NCBI GenBank assembly: GCA_003331065.1
Contig: QENB01000005.1
Span: 118,741 to 182,740 of the forward strand
Direction: 5' to 3'
DNA length: 64,000 bases
Source: Candidatus Tokpelaia sp. JSC188
Lineage (GTDB): Bacteria > Pseudomonadota > Alphaproteobacteria > Rhizobiales > Rhizobiaceae
Shown: positions 10,135-19,298 of the stretch, in pieces
Layout of the letters: each line of letters opens with the position of its first letter
Numbering within the stretch: position 1 is the first letter of the stretch
The notes under the pieces: model-generated
Database searches by the model: none
The model's input: only the letters and a program-made list of their open reading frames with translations
Told to the model about the DNA's origin: nothing
Program-made: the position numbers and the translations under genes

Positions 10135-10605
10135 TCATTTTTCGATTGTCATGTAATTTAGCGGTAGTTCGGTAGTGTATTTTATTTGCTCCATGGCAAA
10201 AGATGAGGAGACGTTGCGTATGTCGATTCTGCTGATGAGTTTCTTATAGAAAAGATCATAAGCGGCAATATCGGGAACAACAATGCGTAACAGGTAATCG
10301 ACATCCCCGCTCATGCGGTAGGATTCGACGATTTCGGGAAATTCTCTAGCGAGCTCAGAGAAGCGTTTAAGCCATTCATGGCTGTGTGATCCGGTGCGAA
10401 TAGAAACAAATACTGTAACGCATGTATTAACCTGTACAGGATCTAGGATAGCGACACGGCGTTTGATGACACCATCTTCTTCCAATTTTTGGATACGTCG
10501 CCAGCATGGTGTTGTTGAGAGTCCTACTTTTTTTGCGATATCAGCAACAGCTAACGTTGCGTCTTCTTGCACTAGACGAAGAATTTTCCGATCAAGACGA
10601 TCCAT
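10135..10605 (-). CDS. Lrp/AsnC family transcriptional regulator
   Basis: 156 residues, the normal length. The N-terminal AsnC-type winged helix-turn-helix (LDRKILRLVQEDATLAVADIA then VGLSTTPCWRRIQKLEEDGVI) is followed by the RAM/AsnC_ligand-binding domain (about 70-150) including DYLLRIVVPDIAAYD. Such proteins assemble as octamers and sense amino acids. The target cannot be deduced: it converges on cobT (27 bases between stops) and is followed upstream by a 680-base gene-free region where its own promoter and any autoregulatory site would lie. Confidence 0.93.
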   Translation of the reverse strand: MDRLDRKILRLVQEDATLAVADIAKKVGLSTTPCWRRIQKLEEDGVIKRRVAILDPVQVNTCVTVFVSIRTGSHSHEWLKRFSELAREFPEIVESYRMSGDVDYLLRIVVPDIAAYDLFYKKLISRIDIRNVSSSFAMEQIKYTTELPLNYMTIEK

Positions 10606-11287
10606 ATTTTATTCTCCAAAAAATATTTTAAATTCGTCATTTTTTTTACTATAATATGCGTATTACAAGATTTTTTAAAAAAAAATTCTATTAAAAGCAT
10701 ATTTAAAGGATTTCATGACATTATTTTAAATAATTCCCGTCAAAGATTTTGGATAAGTTTTGTGGGATGCGCACTGTATGCGGTGCACTACGCAGATTGC
10801 AAGAAAAAGTTTTAAATACTGAACTTTCTACAAATAGAGAACTGTGCTCTGGGTTTCTCTGAGCATATTTTATCAACTGTATTGTCAATTGTTATTTTCA
10901 TATTGGCTACTAACTAATTGTAATAAAACAAAAAATAGTTCAGGATAACCGAATAATCAAGTTACGACAATGATACCCATGACCTTTAATGATCAGCGTA
11001 TTCATCTTAGCATTATTATAATAAAGTATCTGCCATATGAAGAACGGCTTGAAATCCTATTATGATAGATAATATTGATCCTAGATTTTTATCTGGTTGC
11101 ACGTTTTCTATTTATCCGTCTATAGTTTTTATAGAACTGATAATTAATATTAAGAGCCTTTCGAGATTCAGTTCAGCTCTTTTGCTCTGGTTTGGCATGT
11201 TACTATTATGTGTTTGTATTTGGCATCAACACTTTACGTTTATACTTTTTAGGGATTCTTATTGAATGAGTAGGCAGGACAAATGCT
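10606..11287. other. gene-free region between lrp-like gene and ccdA
   Basis: About 680 AT-rich bases. A 67-codon hydrophobic frame (11062-11265) has no ribosome site and no recognisable family and is not called. The stretch must carry divergent promoters for the Lrp-type gene and ccdA. No hairpin or pseudogene could be identified with confidence. Confidence 0.4.
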
Positions 11288-12037
11288 GTGGAAGTTGAGG
11301 TTTCGTGGTTGGGGATAGCCGGGGCAGGAGCGCTATCTTTTTTCTCTCCATGCGTTTTGCCGATAGTGTTGCCTTATCTCTGTTATATGGCTGGCATTAG
11401 TGTTACAGATTTCCGTAGCATGGCTAAAAGAAAAAATTTCTGGGGAAAGAAGCGCTATACACTTGTTACCGCAGCTATTTCTTTTGTATTAGGGTTTACA
11501 TCTATTTTTGTTATGCTCGGGGTTGGGGCAACGAAAATTGGTGGATTTTTCTTGCGCTGGCAGCAGCAAATGACCTGTATTGCTGGTGTTATTATTATAC
11601 TGAATGGGCTTAATTTTTTGGGTATTGTGCGCTTATCGTTCTTATCTCGTGAAGCGCGTTTTCAGATACGTAGCATGTCTATAGGTCCTGCTGGCGCTTT
11701 TATCCTAGGACTTGCATTTGCTTTTGGGTGGACACCTTGCATTGGACCAATTCTTGGGTTAATTTTAGCACTTGCTGCTTCAAAAGAGACAATGATAGAG
11801 GGGGCAAGTTTGCTTGCGATTTATTCTTTAGGACTTGGTGTTCCCTTTATTTTAACCGCTCTTTTTTCAGATGTTTTTGTGCATTTTTTAAACCGCTTCC
11901 GAATACATCTTAATAAAATGGAGAAAGTAATTGGCATATTGCTTATCACCGCAGGTATTTTGTTTTTGAATGACCAAATACAGAATATATCTTATTGGCT
12001 TCTAGAAACATTTCCTACGCTGGAAGAAATCAAATAA
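11288..12037 (+). CDS. ccdA: cytochrome c biogenesis protein CcdA
   Basis: 249-residue polytopic membrane protein of the DsbD-transmembrane family. It moves reducing equivalents from cytoplasmic thioredoxin across the inner membrane for cytochrome c maturation and other periplasmic thiol reduction. Six hydrophobic segments are visible. The two redox cysteines are in FFSPCVLP (about residue 20) and GWTPCIGP (about residue 152). Start is a GTG at 11288 with AGGA about nine bases upstream; no in-frame ATG fits. It stands alone, without adjacent ccm genes, followed after 71 bases by glmU. Confidence 0.92.
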   Translation: MEVEVSWLGIAGAGALSFFSPCVLPIVLPYLCYMAGISVTDFRSMAKRKNFWGKKRYTLVTAAISFVLGFTSIFVMLGVGATKIGGFFLRWQQQMTCIAGVIIILNGLNFLGIVRLSFLSREARFQIRSMSIGPAGAFILGLAFAFGWTPCIGPILGLILALAASKETMIEGASLLAIYSLGLGVPFILTALFSDVFVHFLNRFRIHLNKMEKVIGILLITAGILFLNDQIQNISYWLLETFPTLEEIK

Positions 12038-12108
12038 AATGCTAAAATCAAGAACAAGAAACAGCGCTCTATTAGTTTCGTGTAATCAAAAGCAAAGGTT
12101 AAGGGATA

Positions 12109-13458
12109 ATGTCACGAACATGTCTGTCTATTATTTTAGCAGCAGGAGAAGGAACAAGAATGAGATCCGCTGTTCCCAAGGTATTGCATAAAATTGGTGG
12201 CTTGCCGCTTGTTTGTCATGTTATCCGAACAATGAAAGCAGTGGGATCTCAGAAAGTGGTAGTTGTTGTTGGTAGTGAGGCAAAAAATGTTGCTGAATCG
12301 GTGCAGCTGTTTGCTTCTGATGTAGCAATTGTTGAGCAAAAAAAAAGATTAGGTACAGCTCATGCTGTGTTAGCAGCACGTGAAGAACTACAAAAGCCTG
12401 TTGATGATGTACTGATTGCCTTTGGTGATACGCCACTGATTGAAGAAACTGCTCTTGCAGATGCTAGAGAGACACTGAAAAATGGTATGGATATCGTTGC
12501 CATGGGCTTCAAAACCGATAGGCCGGCTGGATACGGAAGGTTGGTAGAGCAAAAAGGAAAACTTATCGCCATTGTTGAAGAAAAAGACGCCAGCCCCGCA
12601 CAAAAGAGAATAACTTTCTGCAATGGCGGCTTGATGGCAATAAAAGGAAAACATCTTCTTTCTTTACTTGAGAAGATTAAGTATAATAGCACGAAAAAGG
12701 AATATTATTTAACGGATATCATTGCTATTGGTGTATTAGGTGGCTTGCATACTAAGGCAATCGAAGCACCGAAAGATAATCTTATCGGTATAAATACCTG
12801 TGGGCAATTAGCAGAAGCTGAGGCAATCTGGCAAAATCGTAAACGTCAAGCAGTTATGCTCTGTGCTAGCTTGCAAGCTCCTGAGACAGTCTTTTTTTCC
12901 TATGATACTGAAATTTCTAATGATGTTTTTATTGAGCCGTACGTATTTTTTGGCCCAGGTGTCAAGGTTGCAAGTGGGGTTGTTATTCATGCGTTTAGTT
13001 ATATTGAAGGTACAACGATTGGCGAACATACTGAAATCGGTCCTTATACCCGTTTAAGAGTTGGTACTGATTTGAGAACAGGCGTAAAGGTTGGTAATTT
13101 CTGTGAAATCAAAGAAAGCGAAATTGGAACAGGTGCAAAAATCAAACATCTTACCTACATTGGTAACACTGAAATCGGTGCTCATTCCAATATCGGTGCT
13201 GGTACCATTACATGCAATTATGATGGTTATAATAAATGGAAAAGTACTATAGGTGAAAGAGCTTTCATTGGTTCTAATTCGTCGCTTATTGCTCCTATAT
13301 CCATTGGCAATGGAGCGTATATTGCATCAGGCAGTGTGATAACAGAGGACGTTTCTGATGATGCACTTGCCTTTGGTCGTATGCGTCAAGTCAATAAAAA
13401 TGGGCGTGCAAAGGTTTTGCGTGAACGCGGCACTGCAATTAAGCAAAGAAAAAAATAA
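12109..13458 (+). CDS. glmU: bifunctional UDP-N-acetylglucosamine pyrophosphorylase / glucosamine-1-phosphate N-acetyltransferase
   Basis: 449 residues, normal length. It makes UDP-GlcNAc for peptidoglycan and lipid A in two steps. The N-terminal pyrophosphorylase domain starts with [20 protein letters not shown] (nucleotide-binding loop) and has FGDTPL for metal binding near residue 105. The C-terminal left-handed beta-helix (from about residue 250) has hexapeptide repeats with [23 protein letters not shown], the acetyltransferase active-site region. It is 109 bases upstream of glmS, so the two consecutive hexosamine enzymes probably form one transcription unit, as in other members of the order. 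Confidence 0.96.
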   Translation: MSRTCLSIILAAGEGTRMRSAVPKVLHKIGGLPLVCHVIRTMKAVGSQKVVVVVGSEAKNVAESVQLFASDVAIVEQKKRLGTAHAVLAAREELQKPVDDVLIAFGDTPLIEETALADARETLKNGMDIVAMGFKTDRPAGYGRLVEQKGKLIAIVEEKDASPAQKRITFCNGGLMAIKGKHLLSLLEKIKYNSTKKEYYLTDIIAIGVLGGLHTKAIEAPKDNLIGINTCGQLAEAEAIWQNRKRQAVMLCASLQAPETVFFSYDTEISNDVFIEPYVFFGPGVKVASGVVIHAFSYIEGTTIGEHTEIGPYTRLRVGTDLRTGVKVGNFCEIKESEIGTGAKIKHLTYIGNTEIGAHSNIGAGTITCNYDGYNKWKSTIGERAFIGSNSSLIAPISIGNGAYIASGSVITEDVSDDALAFGRMRQVNKNGRAKVLRERGTAIKQRKK

Positions 13459-13566
13459 CGTAATATCTCTTTAAACAGCATATTATTCTGTATTGCTTTG
13501 ATTAATTATCTCATATGACATAGCAGGAAATTAGGTCTTACCAGGATTTTATGATCGGAGTTTCGT

Positions 13567-15396
13567 ATGTGTGGAATTATTGGCATTCTGAGTAAACGTC
13601 CTGTTGCTCCTCTACTTATGGATGCGCTTAAGCGGCTTGAATATCGCGGTTATGACTCAGCCGGAATTGCAACCTTTGAAGAAGGTCATCTGGTTAGTTT
13701 TCGAGCTGAAGGGAAGCTTGTTCATTTGGAAGAAAAACTAAATAATCATCTTTTGCATGGTAAAACCGGTATTGGTCATACGCGCTGGGCAACCCATGGT
13801 GCGCCGATTGAACGTAACGCACACCCACATATGTCCGAAAAGCTTGCGGTTGTTCATAACGGTATCATTGAAAATTTTTATGAATTGCGTACAGAGCTTG
13901 AGGGAAAAGGTTATACCTTCAATTCTGATACGGATACGGAAGTTATTGTTCATTTGGTTACAGATTCTTTGAGAAAAGGTAAAACGTTGCTTGAAGCCAT
14001 GCGAGATTCACTCCCTCGTTTGCAGGGGGCTTTTGCGCTAGTACTGATTTTTGAAGGTGAAGAAGATTTGCTAATCGGTGCCCGTCGAGGGCCACCACTT
14101 GCTATAGGCTACGGCAAAGGAGAAATGTATATTGGATCGGATGCTATCGCACTTGCCCCCTTTACTAATTGCATCAGTTATCTTGAAGATGGGGATTGGG
14201 CAGTTCTTACCCGTGAATCAGTTACTATATACTATGATATGGGTGAAAAGCCAGTAAAACGTGAAAAGATAAAATCATCTGGATCGGTCTTGCTTGTATC
14301 AAAAGGCAATCACCGTCATTTCATGCATAAAGAAATGTTTGAGCAACCGGAAGTTGTTTTGCATACGCTAGCGCATTATCTTGATTTTACAGAAAGAAAG
14401 ATTTGCCAACAGAAGAATAACATTGAGTGGTCATCAATATCGCGTTTAGTTTTTGCATGCTGCGGCACCGCTTATTACTCTGCGCTTATTGCCAAATACT
14501 GGTTTGAAGATCTTGCTGAGTTATCCGTCGATAATGATGTAGCTTCGGAGTTCCGTTATCGTGAGCCTCCACTATCCCCTTATAAAACGTTGGCGCTTTT
14601 TGTCTCTCAATCAGGTGAGACAGCTGATACATTGGCTTGTTTGCGTTATTGTAAGCAAAAAGGTGTGCAGACTGCTGCTGTGGTTAATGTTGTTGAATCG
14701 AGTATAACGCGCGAGGCTGATATTATTTTTCCAACCTTTGCTGGAGCAGAAATAAGTGTAGCGTCAACAAAAGCCTTTACGTCACAATTAGCAACATTAG
14801 CTTCATTGGCATTGATTGCAGGTAAGGCGCGCGGCATAATCAGCAAAAAACAAGAGCGTTTCTTTATCGATGTGTTGGCTAAGACACCCTATTACATCAA
14901 TCGGGTATTGAAGTTAGAGCCATCAATTAAAGCTATCAGCCATAAATTAATAACTGCTAAAAGTGTACTTTATTTGGGTCGTGGTACATCTTATCCCATA
15001 GCTCTTGAAGGGGCACTGAAATTAAAAGAACTTGCTTATATCCATGCAGAAGGCTACGCCGCAGGTGAATTAAAGCATGGACCAATTGCATTAATTGATA
15101 AAACCATCCCAGTTATCACGATTGCTCCACAGGACCGATGGTTTGAAAAAACTGCTTCTAATACTCAAGAAATAGCTGCTCGCGGTGGGCGCATTATCCT
15201 TATTACAGATAAGAAAGGTGCGAAAGAGATTTCTGTTGAAACGCTAGCAACTATTATCATGCCAGAAGTGCCGGAAATAATAGCGCCGATTATTTATGCC
15301 GCATTTGTACAGCTTATTGCTTATCATACAGCAGTTTTACTTGGCACTGACGTGGATCAGCCGCGTAATCTGGCGAAATCGGTAACAGTTGAATAA
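13567..15396 (+). CDS. glmS: glutamine--fructose-6-phosphate aminotransferase
   Basis: 609 residues, full length. It converts fructose-6-phosphate and glutamine to glucosamine-6-phosphate, entering the hexosamine pathway. The N-terminal Ntn-hydrolase glutaminase begins MCGIIGI with Cys2 as nucleophile after Met removal; HTRWATHG and the NGIIENF segment follow. Two SIS sugar-isomerase domains (about 290-430 and 460-600) contain SQSGETADT and the C-terminal DQPRNLAKSVTVE that closes the active site. GGAGTTTCGT precedes the ATG, giving a usable ribosome site. No glmS ribozyme is expected or visible in the 108-base gap after glmU. Confidence 0.97.
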   Translation: MCGIIGILSKRPVAPLLMDALKRLEYRGYDSAGIATFEEGHLVSFRAEGKLVHLEEKLNNHLLHGKTGIGHTRWATHGAPIERNAHPHMSEKLAVVHNGIIENFYELRTELEGKGYTFNSDTDTEVIVHLVTDSLRKGKTLLEAMRDSLPRLQGAFALVLIFEGEEDLLIGARRGPPLAIGYGKGEMYIGSDAIALAPFTNCISYLEDGDWAVLTRESVTIYYDMGEKPVKREKIKSSGSVLLVSKGNHRHFMHKEMFEQPEVVLHTLAHYLDFTERKICQQKNNIEWSSISRLVFACCGTAYYSALIAKYWFEDLAELSVDNDVASEFRYREPPLSPYKTLALFVSQSGETADTLACLRYCKQKGVQTAAVVNVVESSITREADIIFPTFAGAEISVASTKAFTSQLATLASLALIAGKARGIISKKQERFFIDVLAKTPYYINRVLKLEPSIKAISHKLITAKSVLYLGRGTSYPIALEGALKLKELAYIHAEGYAAGELKHGPIALIDKTIPVITIAPQDRWFEKTASNTQEIAARGGRIILITDKKGAKEISVETLATIIMPEVPEIIAPIIYAAFVQLIAYHTAVLLGTDVDQPRNLAKSVTVE

Positions 15397-15581
15397 AACT
15401 AGTATGGAGTGGTATCCTTCAGCGCCACAGATCAGTTTCTAGAAATTAGATGGCGATCGTTGTTAATGACAAAAATACAGAGCAGAGAATTTAAAGCATA
15501 GATGATATTCGATTTTATGGATAGATACAAGTAATCTATATATCAAGGACGTTTTTTTGTTTATTATTTTATTATAAGTGT

Positions 15582-17732
15582 TTATCCAGATCGCAGCAAA
15601 CGGATGGCATTATCTCTGCGAAAAAGATAGAGCAAAACACGCAAGGCCTTGCCCCTTGGGCTTTCAAGATTATTATCGCGTTCCAAAACGGAACGAGCAT
15701 CCTTTTGAGCAATTTCAAGCAAATCCTTGTGTGCCTCCATATCTACAAAGCGAAAGCCCGGCATACCTGATTGTTTTGTGCCAAAAAGATCACCTTCTCC
15801 GCGCAAGTGTAAGTCTTCTTCGGCAATACGGAATCCATCTTCTGTGTTGCGCATAATATTAAGGCGAGCCCTTGCTACGCTGGAGAGCGGTTCTTTATAA
15901 AGTAAAGTGCAAGAAGAATACCTATCATTTCGACCAACACGGCCACGTAGTTGATGCAACTGTGCCAAACCAAACCGTTCAGCATGTTCAATGATTATAA
16001 TTGAGGCATCGGGAATATCTACCCCGACTTCGACAATCGTAGTAGCAACAAGCAAACGTATCTTGCCCAATTTGAAATTAGTCATTGCCGCATCTTTCTG
16101 CTTTATCGACATTTTGCCGTGTACGAGGCCAACCAAATTGCCAAATTTCTGAGCAAGGATCTCAAATCGTCCGATCGTGGAAATAAGATTAATATTTTTT
16201 GATTCTTCAATCACCGGGCAAATCCAGTAGAATTTTTCGCCACGTTCCAGTGCATCTTTCATGCGTTGCAGCAACTCCGCCATTCGATTGGTAGAAATGA
16301 TCGCTGTTTTAATCGGTTTTCGTCCTATTGGTTTTTGCAACAGTTTAGAAATATCCATATCACCAAATGCAGTTAACGTCAGTGTGCGGGGGATAGGAGT
16401 TGCTGTCATAACCAACATATTTGGCATATCCCCTTTTGCCATCAGCTGTAGACGCTGATGCACGCCAAAACGGTGCTGTTCATCAATAATAACAAAGGCA
16501 AGATCGTGAAAATCAACCTCTTCCTGAATCAGTGCATGAGTGCCAATTACGATATGAATGTTATTACTGCTGAGCTTTTTAAGCATCGAAGCTCGTTCAC
16601 GTCCTTTTTCTCGTCCAGTGAGGAGAGTTATTTTCAATCCCACTTTTTCTGCCAAAAATGCGATGTTAGCATAATGCTGCTGAGCTAGAACTTCCGTCGG
16701 TGCCATCAGGGCCGACTGTACACCAGATTCAGCAACTTGCGCCATGGCAAGAAGTGCAACAATGGTTTTACCGGAACCAACATCGCCCTGAAGCAGCCTT
16801 AACATGCGTTGTGGCGCGGCAAGATCTTGTGATATTTCCGCAAATGCCTGCTCTTGACTTTGTGTAAGCCGAAAAGGCAAAGCTTTGTATAAAGTTTCAA
16901 GGTAAGTGCCAAGCAATGGCATTCTACGCCCTAAAAGATGCTTTCTCTTGCAACGTACTAGAGCAAGGGCAAGCTGATTAGCCAAAAGTTCATCATATGC
17001 CAGCCTACGGCGGGCGGGCGATGTCGCAGAAATGACTAGTGGGGTATCGGGCATATGAATAGCTGTCAAAGCTTCTCTATAAGTGGGAAATTGTTCACGC
17101 CGCAAAAGTGCCTCGTCTTGCCATTCTTTGAAACTTGGAATGCGGTTCAGCGCCTGTATCATAGCTTTTGAGACTGTTTTAGAAGAAAGCCCTGCTGTCA
17201 AAGGGTAAACAGGTTCGACAGGTGTCAGGAACTTACTATCTGCTAAGGAAATGATATGGTCAGGATGCACCATAAAGGCATGATTATTGAACCATTCAAC
17301 TCGGCCGGAGATAACTATCTTTTCCCCTACAGGAAGTTGATTTAATAGCCACTTGTGCTGTGCATGGAAAAACACAAGCATTATATTACCTGTGTTATCA
17401 TGAGCAAGAACACGGTACGGCATGTTGCGCTTTCCAAAACACGATGGGGGATGATGCCGGTCAATTATAAGTTTAAGTATAACATTTTTTCCTTTTGCAG
17501 CATAAGCAATTCCTGAGCAATTGCTCCGGTTAATTACTGAATGAGGTAGAAAATGCAAAAAATCGACGAGGCATATCTCACTTTCTGCGCGCTTAACATT
17601 CAATAGCTTTGCAAATAACCTGTATACTTTTTGGCCAATACCGGGAAGTGAACGAATAGAAGCAAACATCGGATCAAGCGACGAAGGTCGTATAGAATAC
17701 TTGTTAAAATTTTTACAGAAACTAGATTCCAT
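15582..17732 (-). CDS. recG: ATP-dependent DNA helicase RecG
   Basis: 716 residues. It remodels stalled replication forks and branches Holliday junctions. An N-terminal wedge/OB region (about 60-165) precedes a superfamily-2 helicase core: Walker A GDVGSGKT at 316-323, DEQH box at 417-420, TATPIPRT at 443-450, and the C-terminal QLRGRVGR motif VI. The conserved rhizobial start (RPSxLDPMF...LPGIG) begins at about residue 15, so the true start may be slightly downstream of 17732. It is transcribed away from sdhE-mfd, with azlDC upstream on the same strand only 18 bases away. Confidence 0.96.
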   Translation of the reverse strand: MESSFCKNFNKYSIRPSSLDPMFASIRSLPGIGQKVYRLFAKLLNVKRAESEICLVDFLHFLPHSVINRSNCSGIAYAAKGKNVILKLIIDRHHPPSCFGKRNMPYRVLAHDNTGNIMLVFFHAQHKWLLNQLPVGEKIVISGRVEWFNNHAFMVHPDHIISLADSKFLTPVEPVYPLTAGLSSKTVSKAMIQALNRIPSFKEWQDEALLRREQFPTYREALTAIHMPDTPLVISATSPARRRLAYDELLANQLALALVRCKRKHLLGRRMPLLGTYLETLYKALPFRLTQSQEQAFAEISQDLAAPQRMLRLLQGDVGSGKTIVALLAMAQVAESGVQSALMAPTEVLAQQHYANIAFLAEKVGLKITLLTGREKGRERASMLKKLSSNNIHIVIGTHALIQEEVDFHDLAFVIIDEQHRFGVHQRLQLMAKGDMPNMLVMTATPIPRTLTLTAFGDMDISKLLQKPIGRKPIKTAIISTNRMAELLQRMKDALERGEKFYWICPVIEESKNINLISTIGRFEILAQKFGNLVGLVHGKMSIKQKDAAMTNFKLGKIRLLVATTIVEVGVDIPDASIIIIEHAERFGLAQLHQLRGRVGRNDRYSSCTLLYKEPLSSVARARLNIMRNTEDGFRIAEEDLHLRGEGDLFGTKQSGMPGFRFVDMEAHKDLLEIAQKDARSVLERDNNLESPRGKALRVLLYLFRRDNAIRLLRSG

Positions 17733-17749
17733 TCTATCAAGATATGCCT

Positions 17750-18067
17750 TTACAAACTCTGAAATAGAAGATAAGCAAGAATGCTGGTAAGAACAGTCAT
17801 AAGAAGATTGCGACTCAATGCTCCAGCTATAAAAGCAACCACAGTTGCTAAAAAAGCAACTGAAAGTCCAAAGGAGGTAGTTTCCTTATTGGAAATAACT
17901 TCTGCGGCAATAATAGCTGAAAGAACAGCTGTTGGTACAAATGCAAGCAAATTGCGCAAAATAATCGGAAAATTACGCTGTGCAAGAAAAAGGATAGGCC
18001 CGGCTCGGATGATAGCTGTAACAATAGCTGCTGCCGCAATGGCAAGCAACATGTGCTGGTTAGTCAT
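17750..18067 (-). CDS. azlD: AzlD family branched-chain amino acid transport subunit
   Basis: 105-residue membrane protein with about four hydrophobic segments, matching the small subunit of AzlCD-type (BrnE-like) exporters of branched-chain amino acids. Its start overlaps the azlC stop by four bases, so the pair is translationally coupled, and its stop is 18 bases upstream of recG. The AIIRAGPILF segment near the N-terminus is typical of the family. Substrate is inferred from family only. Confidence 0.88.
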   Translation of the reverse strand: MTNQHMLLAIAAAAIVTAIIRAGPILFLAQRNFPIILRNLLAFVPTAVLSAIIAAEVISNKETTSFGLSVAFLATVVAFIAGALSRNLLMTVLTSILAYLLFQSL

Positions 18068-18837
18068 CTTGATTGCTCCTCTTTAGATTTTCGCATCAGT
18101 AAGATCATGCCGACTGTTGCCGCAATCAAGGTAGCGATAATCATCGCGATATTGCTGTTTATTGTGTTGTGGGTGAAGATGATAAACAACATAGCAATAG
18201 TCATAACAATAATATCAAGTATGCGAGTGTGGCTAACAAACCAACTAAGCAGAAGTAAGCCAACAAACATGCCAACCAAACTGAAGCTAAGACTGTTACG
18301 CATCCAATTTGGAAGAGCTGCCGCAAAGAAGAAGCCAACAGCAGTTGATATAATCCAGTTAACCCAAGCGGTTAGATTAAGCCCAAGAAGCCAATAAAAA
18401 GGCAATTTGCCTTCGTGATGGTTTGCATAACGTGTCGCAACTCCGAAAGTTTCATCGGTAGTTAACAGTCCACCAATGAGCTTTTCTTTTAGTGAAGAGT
18501 GTTTAAAAAATTGTGCCATATAAGTGTTGATTAAAAGATAGCGCATGTTGACAAAGGCAATTGCAAACGCAACCTGTGCAATACTAACACCAGTAGCTGC
18601 CAGTGAATAAAAAAGAAAATGCGCAGATCCTGCGTAAAGAAATACACTTAAAAGCACGATTTCAACGATGCTAAAACCGGAAACTTTGCCAATAGCCCCA
18701 CAGGCAAAGCCAATAGCCCAATAGCCAAGCAATGTCGGTACACAGGCAATGAAGCCTTGGCGAAATTGCATCATTCGGCCTGATTGAGTCTCCCACCCGC
18801 TCATATCAGTTTTCTCCTTTTCCCCGGCGTCGTTCAT
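18064..18837 (-). CDS. azlC: AzlC family branched-chain amino acid permease
   Basis: 257 residues, large subunit of an AzlCD/BrnFE-type exporter. Conserved features are the N-terminal GYWAIGFACGAIGKVSGFS, the AGSAHFLFYSL segment, and LLINTYMAQFFK. About seven transmembrane segments are apparent. It is first in a two-gene operon with azlD (four-base overlap). The AUG is at 18837; internal Met codons at residues 12 and 22 are alternatives, the latter (MMQFRQGF) closest to usual family starts. Confidence 0.88.
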   Translation of the reverse strand: MNDAGEKEKTDMSGWETQSGRMMQFRQGFIACVPTLLGYWAIGFACGAIGKVSGFSIVEIVLLSVFLYAGSAHFLFYSLAATGVSIAQVAFAIAFVNMRYLLINTYMAQFFKHSSLKEKLIGGLLTTDETFGVATRYANHHEGKLPFYWLLGLNLTAWVNWIISTAVGFFFAAALPNWMRNSLSFSLVGMFVGLLLLSWFVSHTRILDIIVMTIAMLFIIFTHNTINSNIAMIIATLIAATVGMILLMRKSKEEQSR

Positions 18838-18986
18838 ACGCCTGTAAAGGATGTTTGTACAGTGAAGTAAATATGGTGAAAGAAAAAGCAGCAGACAGCT
18901 GTTCTATCGCAGAATACTTTTTATCTAGAAAGATAGGAAACATGGCCCTATATTAAGGGATGTGTCTATTTTCAACAGTCTAGGGT

Positions 18987-19298
18987 ATGGCTATGATAGC
19001 TTCAAAAGCAGTTAGTTGCGGTCTTGATATAAGACGACGCCGTATTTTTTTTCGTGCTTGGCACCGAGGTATCCGCGAAATGGATTTAATTTTTGGCCGA
19101 TATGCCAACACGCATATTGCTAGACTTGATAGTAAACAGCTAGATGAACTTGAATATATTATGTCTTTTGAAGATCGGGATCTCTTGAGCTGGATTATAG
19201 GAGAAGTTAAGACGCCAAACAATGTTGATACACCTATATTTCGTGATATTCTTGCTTATAGGGCAGGATTTTATTTGATCAATGACCGTATTCTCTAA
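18987..19298 (+). CDS. sdhE: succinate dehydrogenase assembly factor 2 (FAD assembly factor SdhE)
   Basis: 103 residues of the DUF339/Sdh5 family, which helps attach FAD covalently to the flavoprotein subunit of succinate dehydrogenase. The signature RGIREMD (RGxxE motif) is at about residues 27-33, followed by FGRYA and the FEDRDLLSWI helix. The 3' end overlaps mfd by 17 bases, so sdhE and mfd are co-transcribed, and recG lies just beyond on the opposite strand, the standard recG/sdhE/mfd arrangement of this order. Confidence 0.93.
   Translation: MAMIASKAVSCGLDIRRRRIFFRAWHRGIREMDLIFGRYANTHIARLDSKQLDELEYIMSFEDRDLLSWIIGEVKTPNNVDTPIFRDILAYRAGFYLINDRIL

Noticed and set aside
11062..11265. 67-codon hydrophobic frame upstream of ccdA
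   Set aside because: No ribosome site, AT-driven hydrophobic codons, no recognised family.
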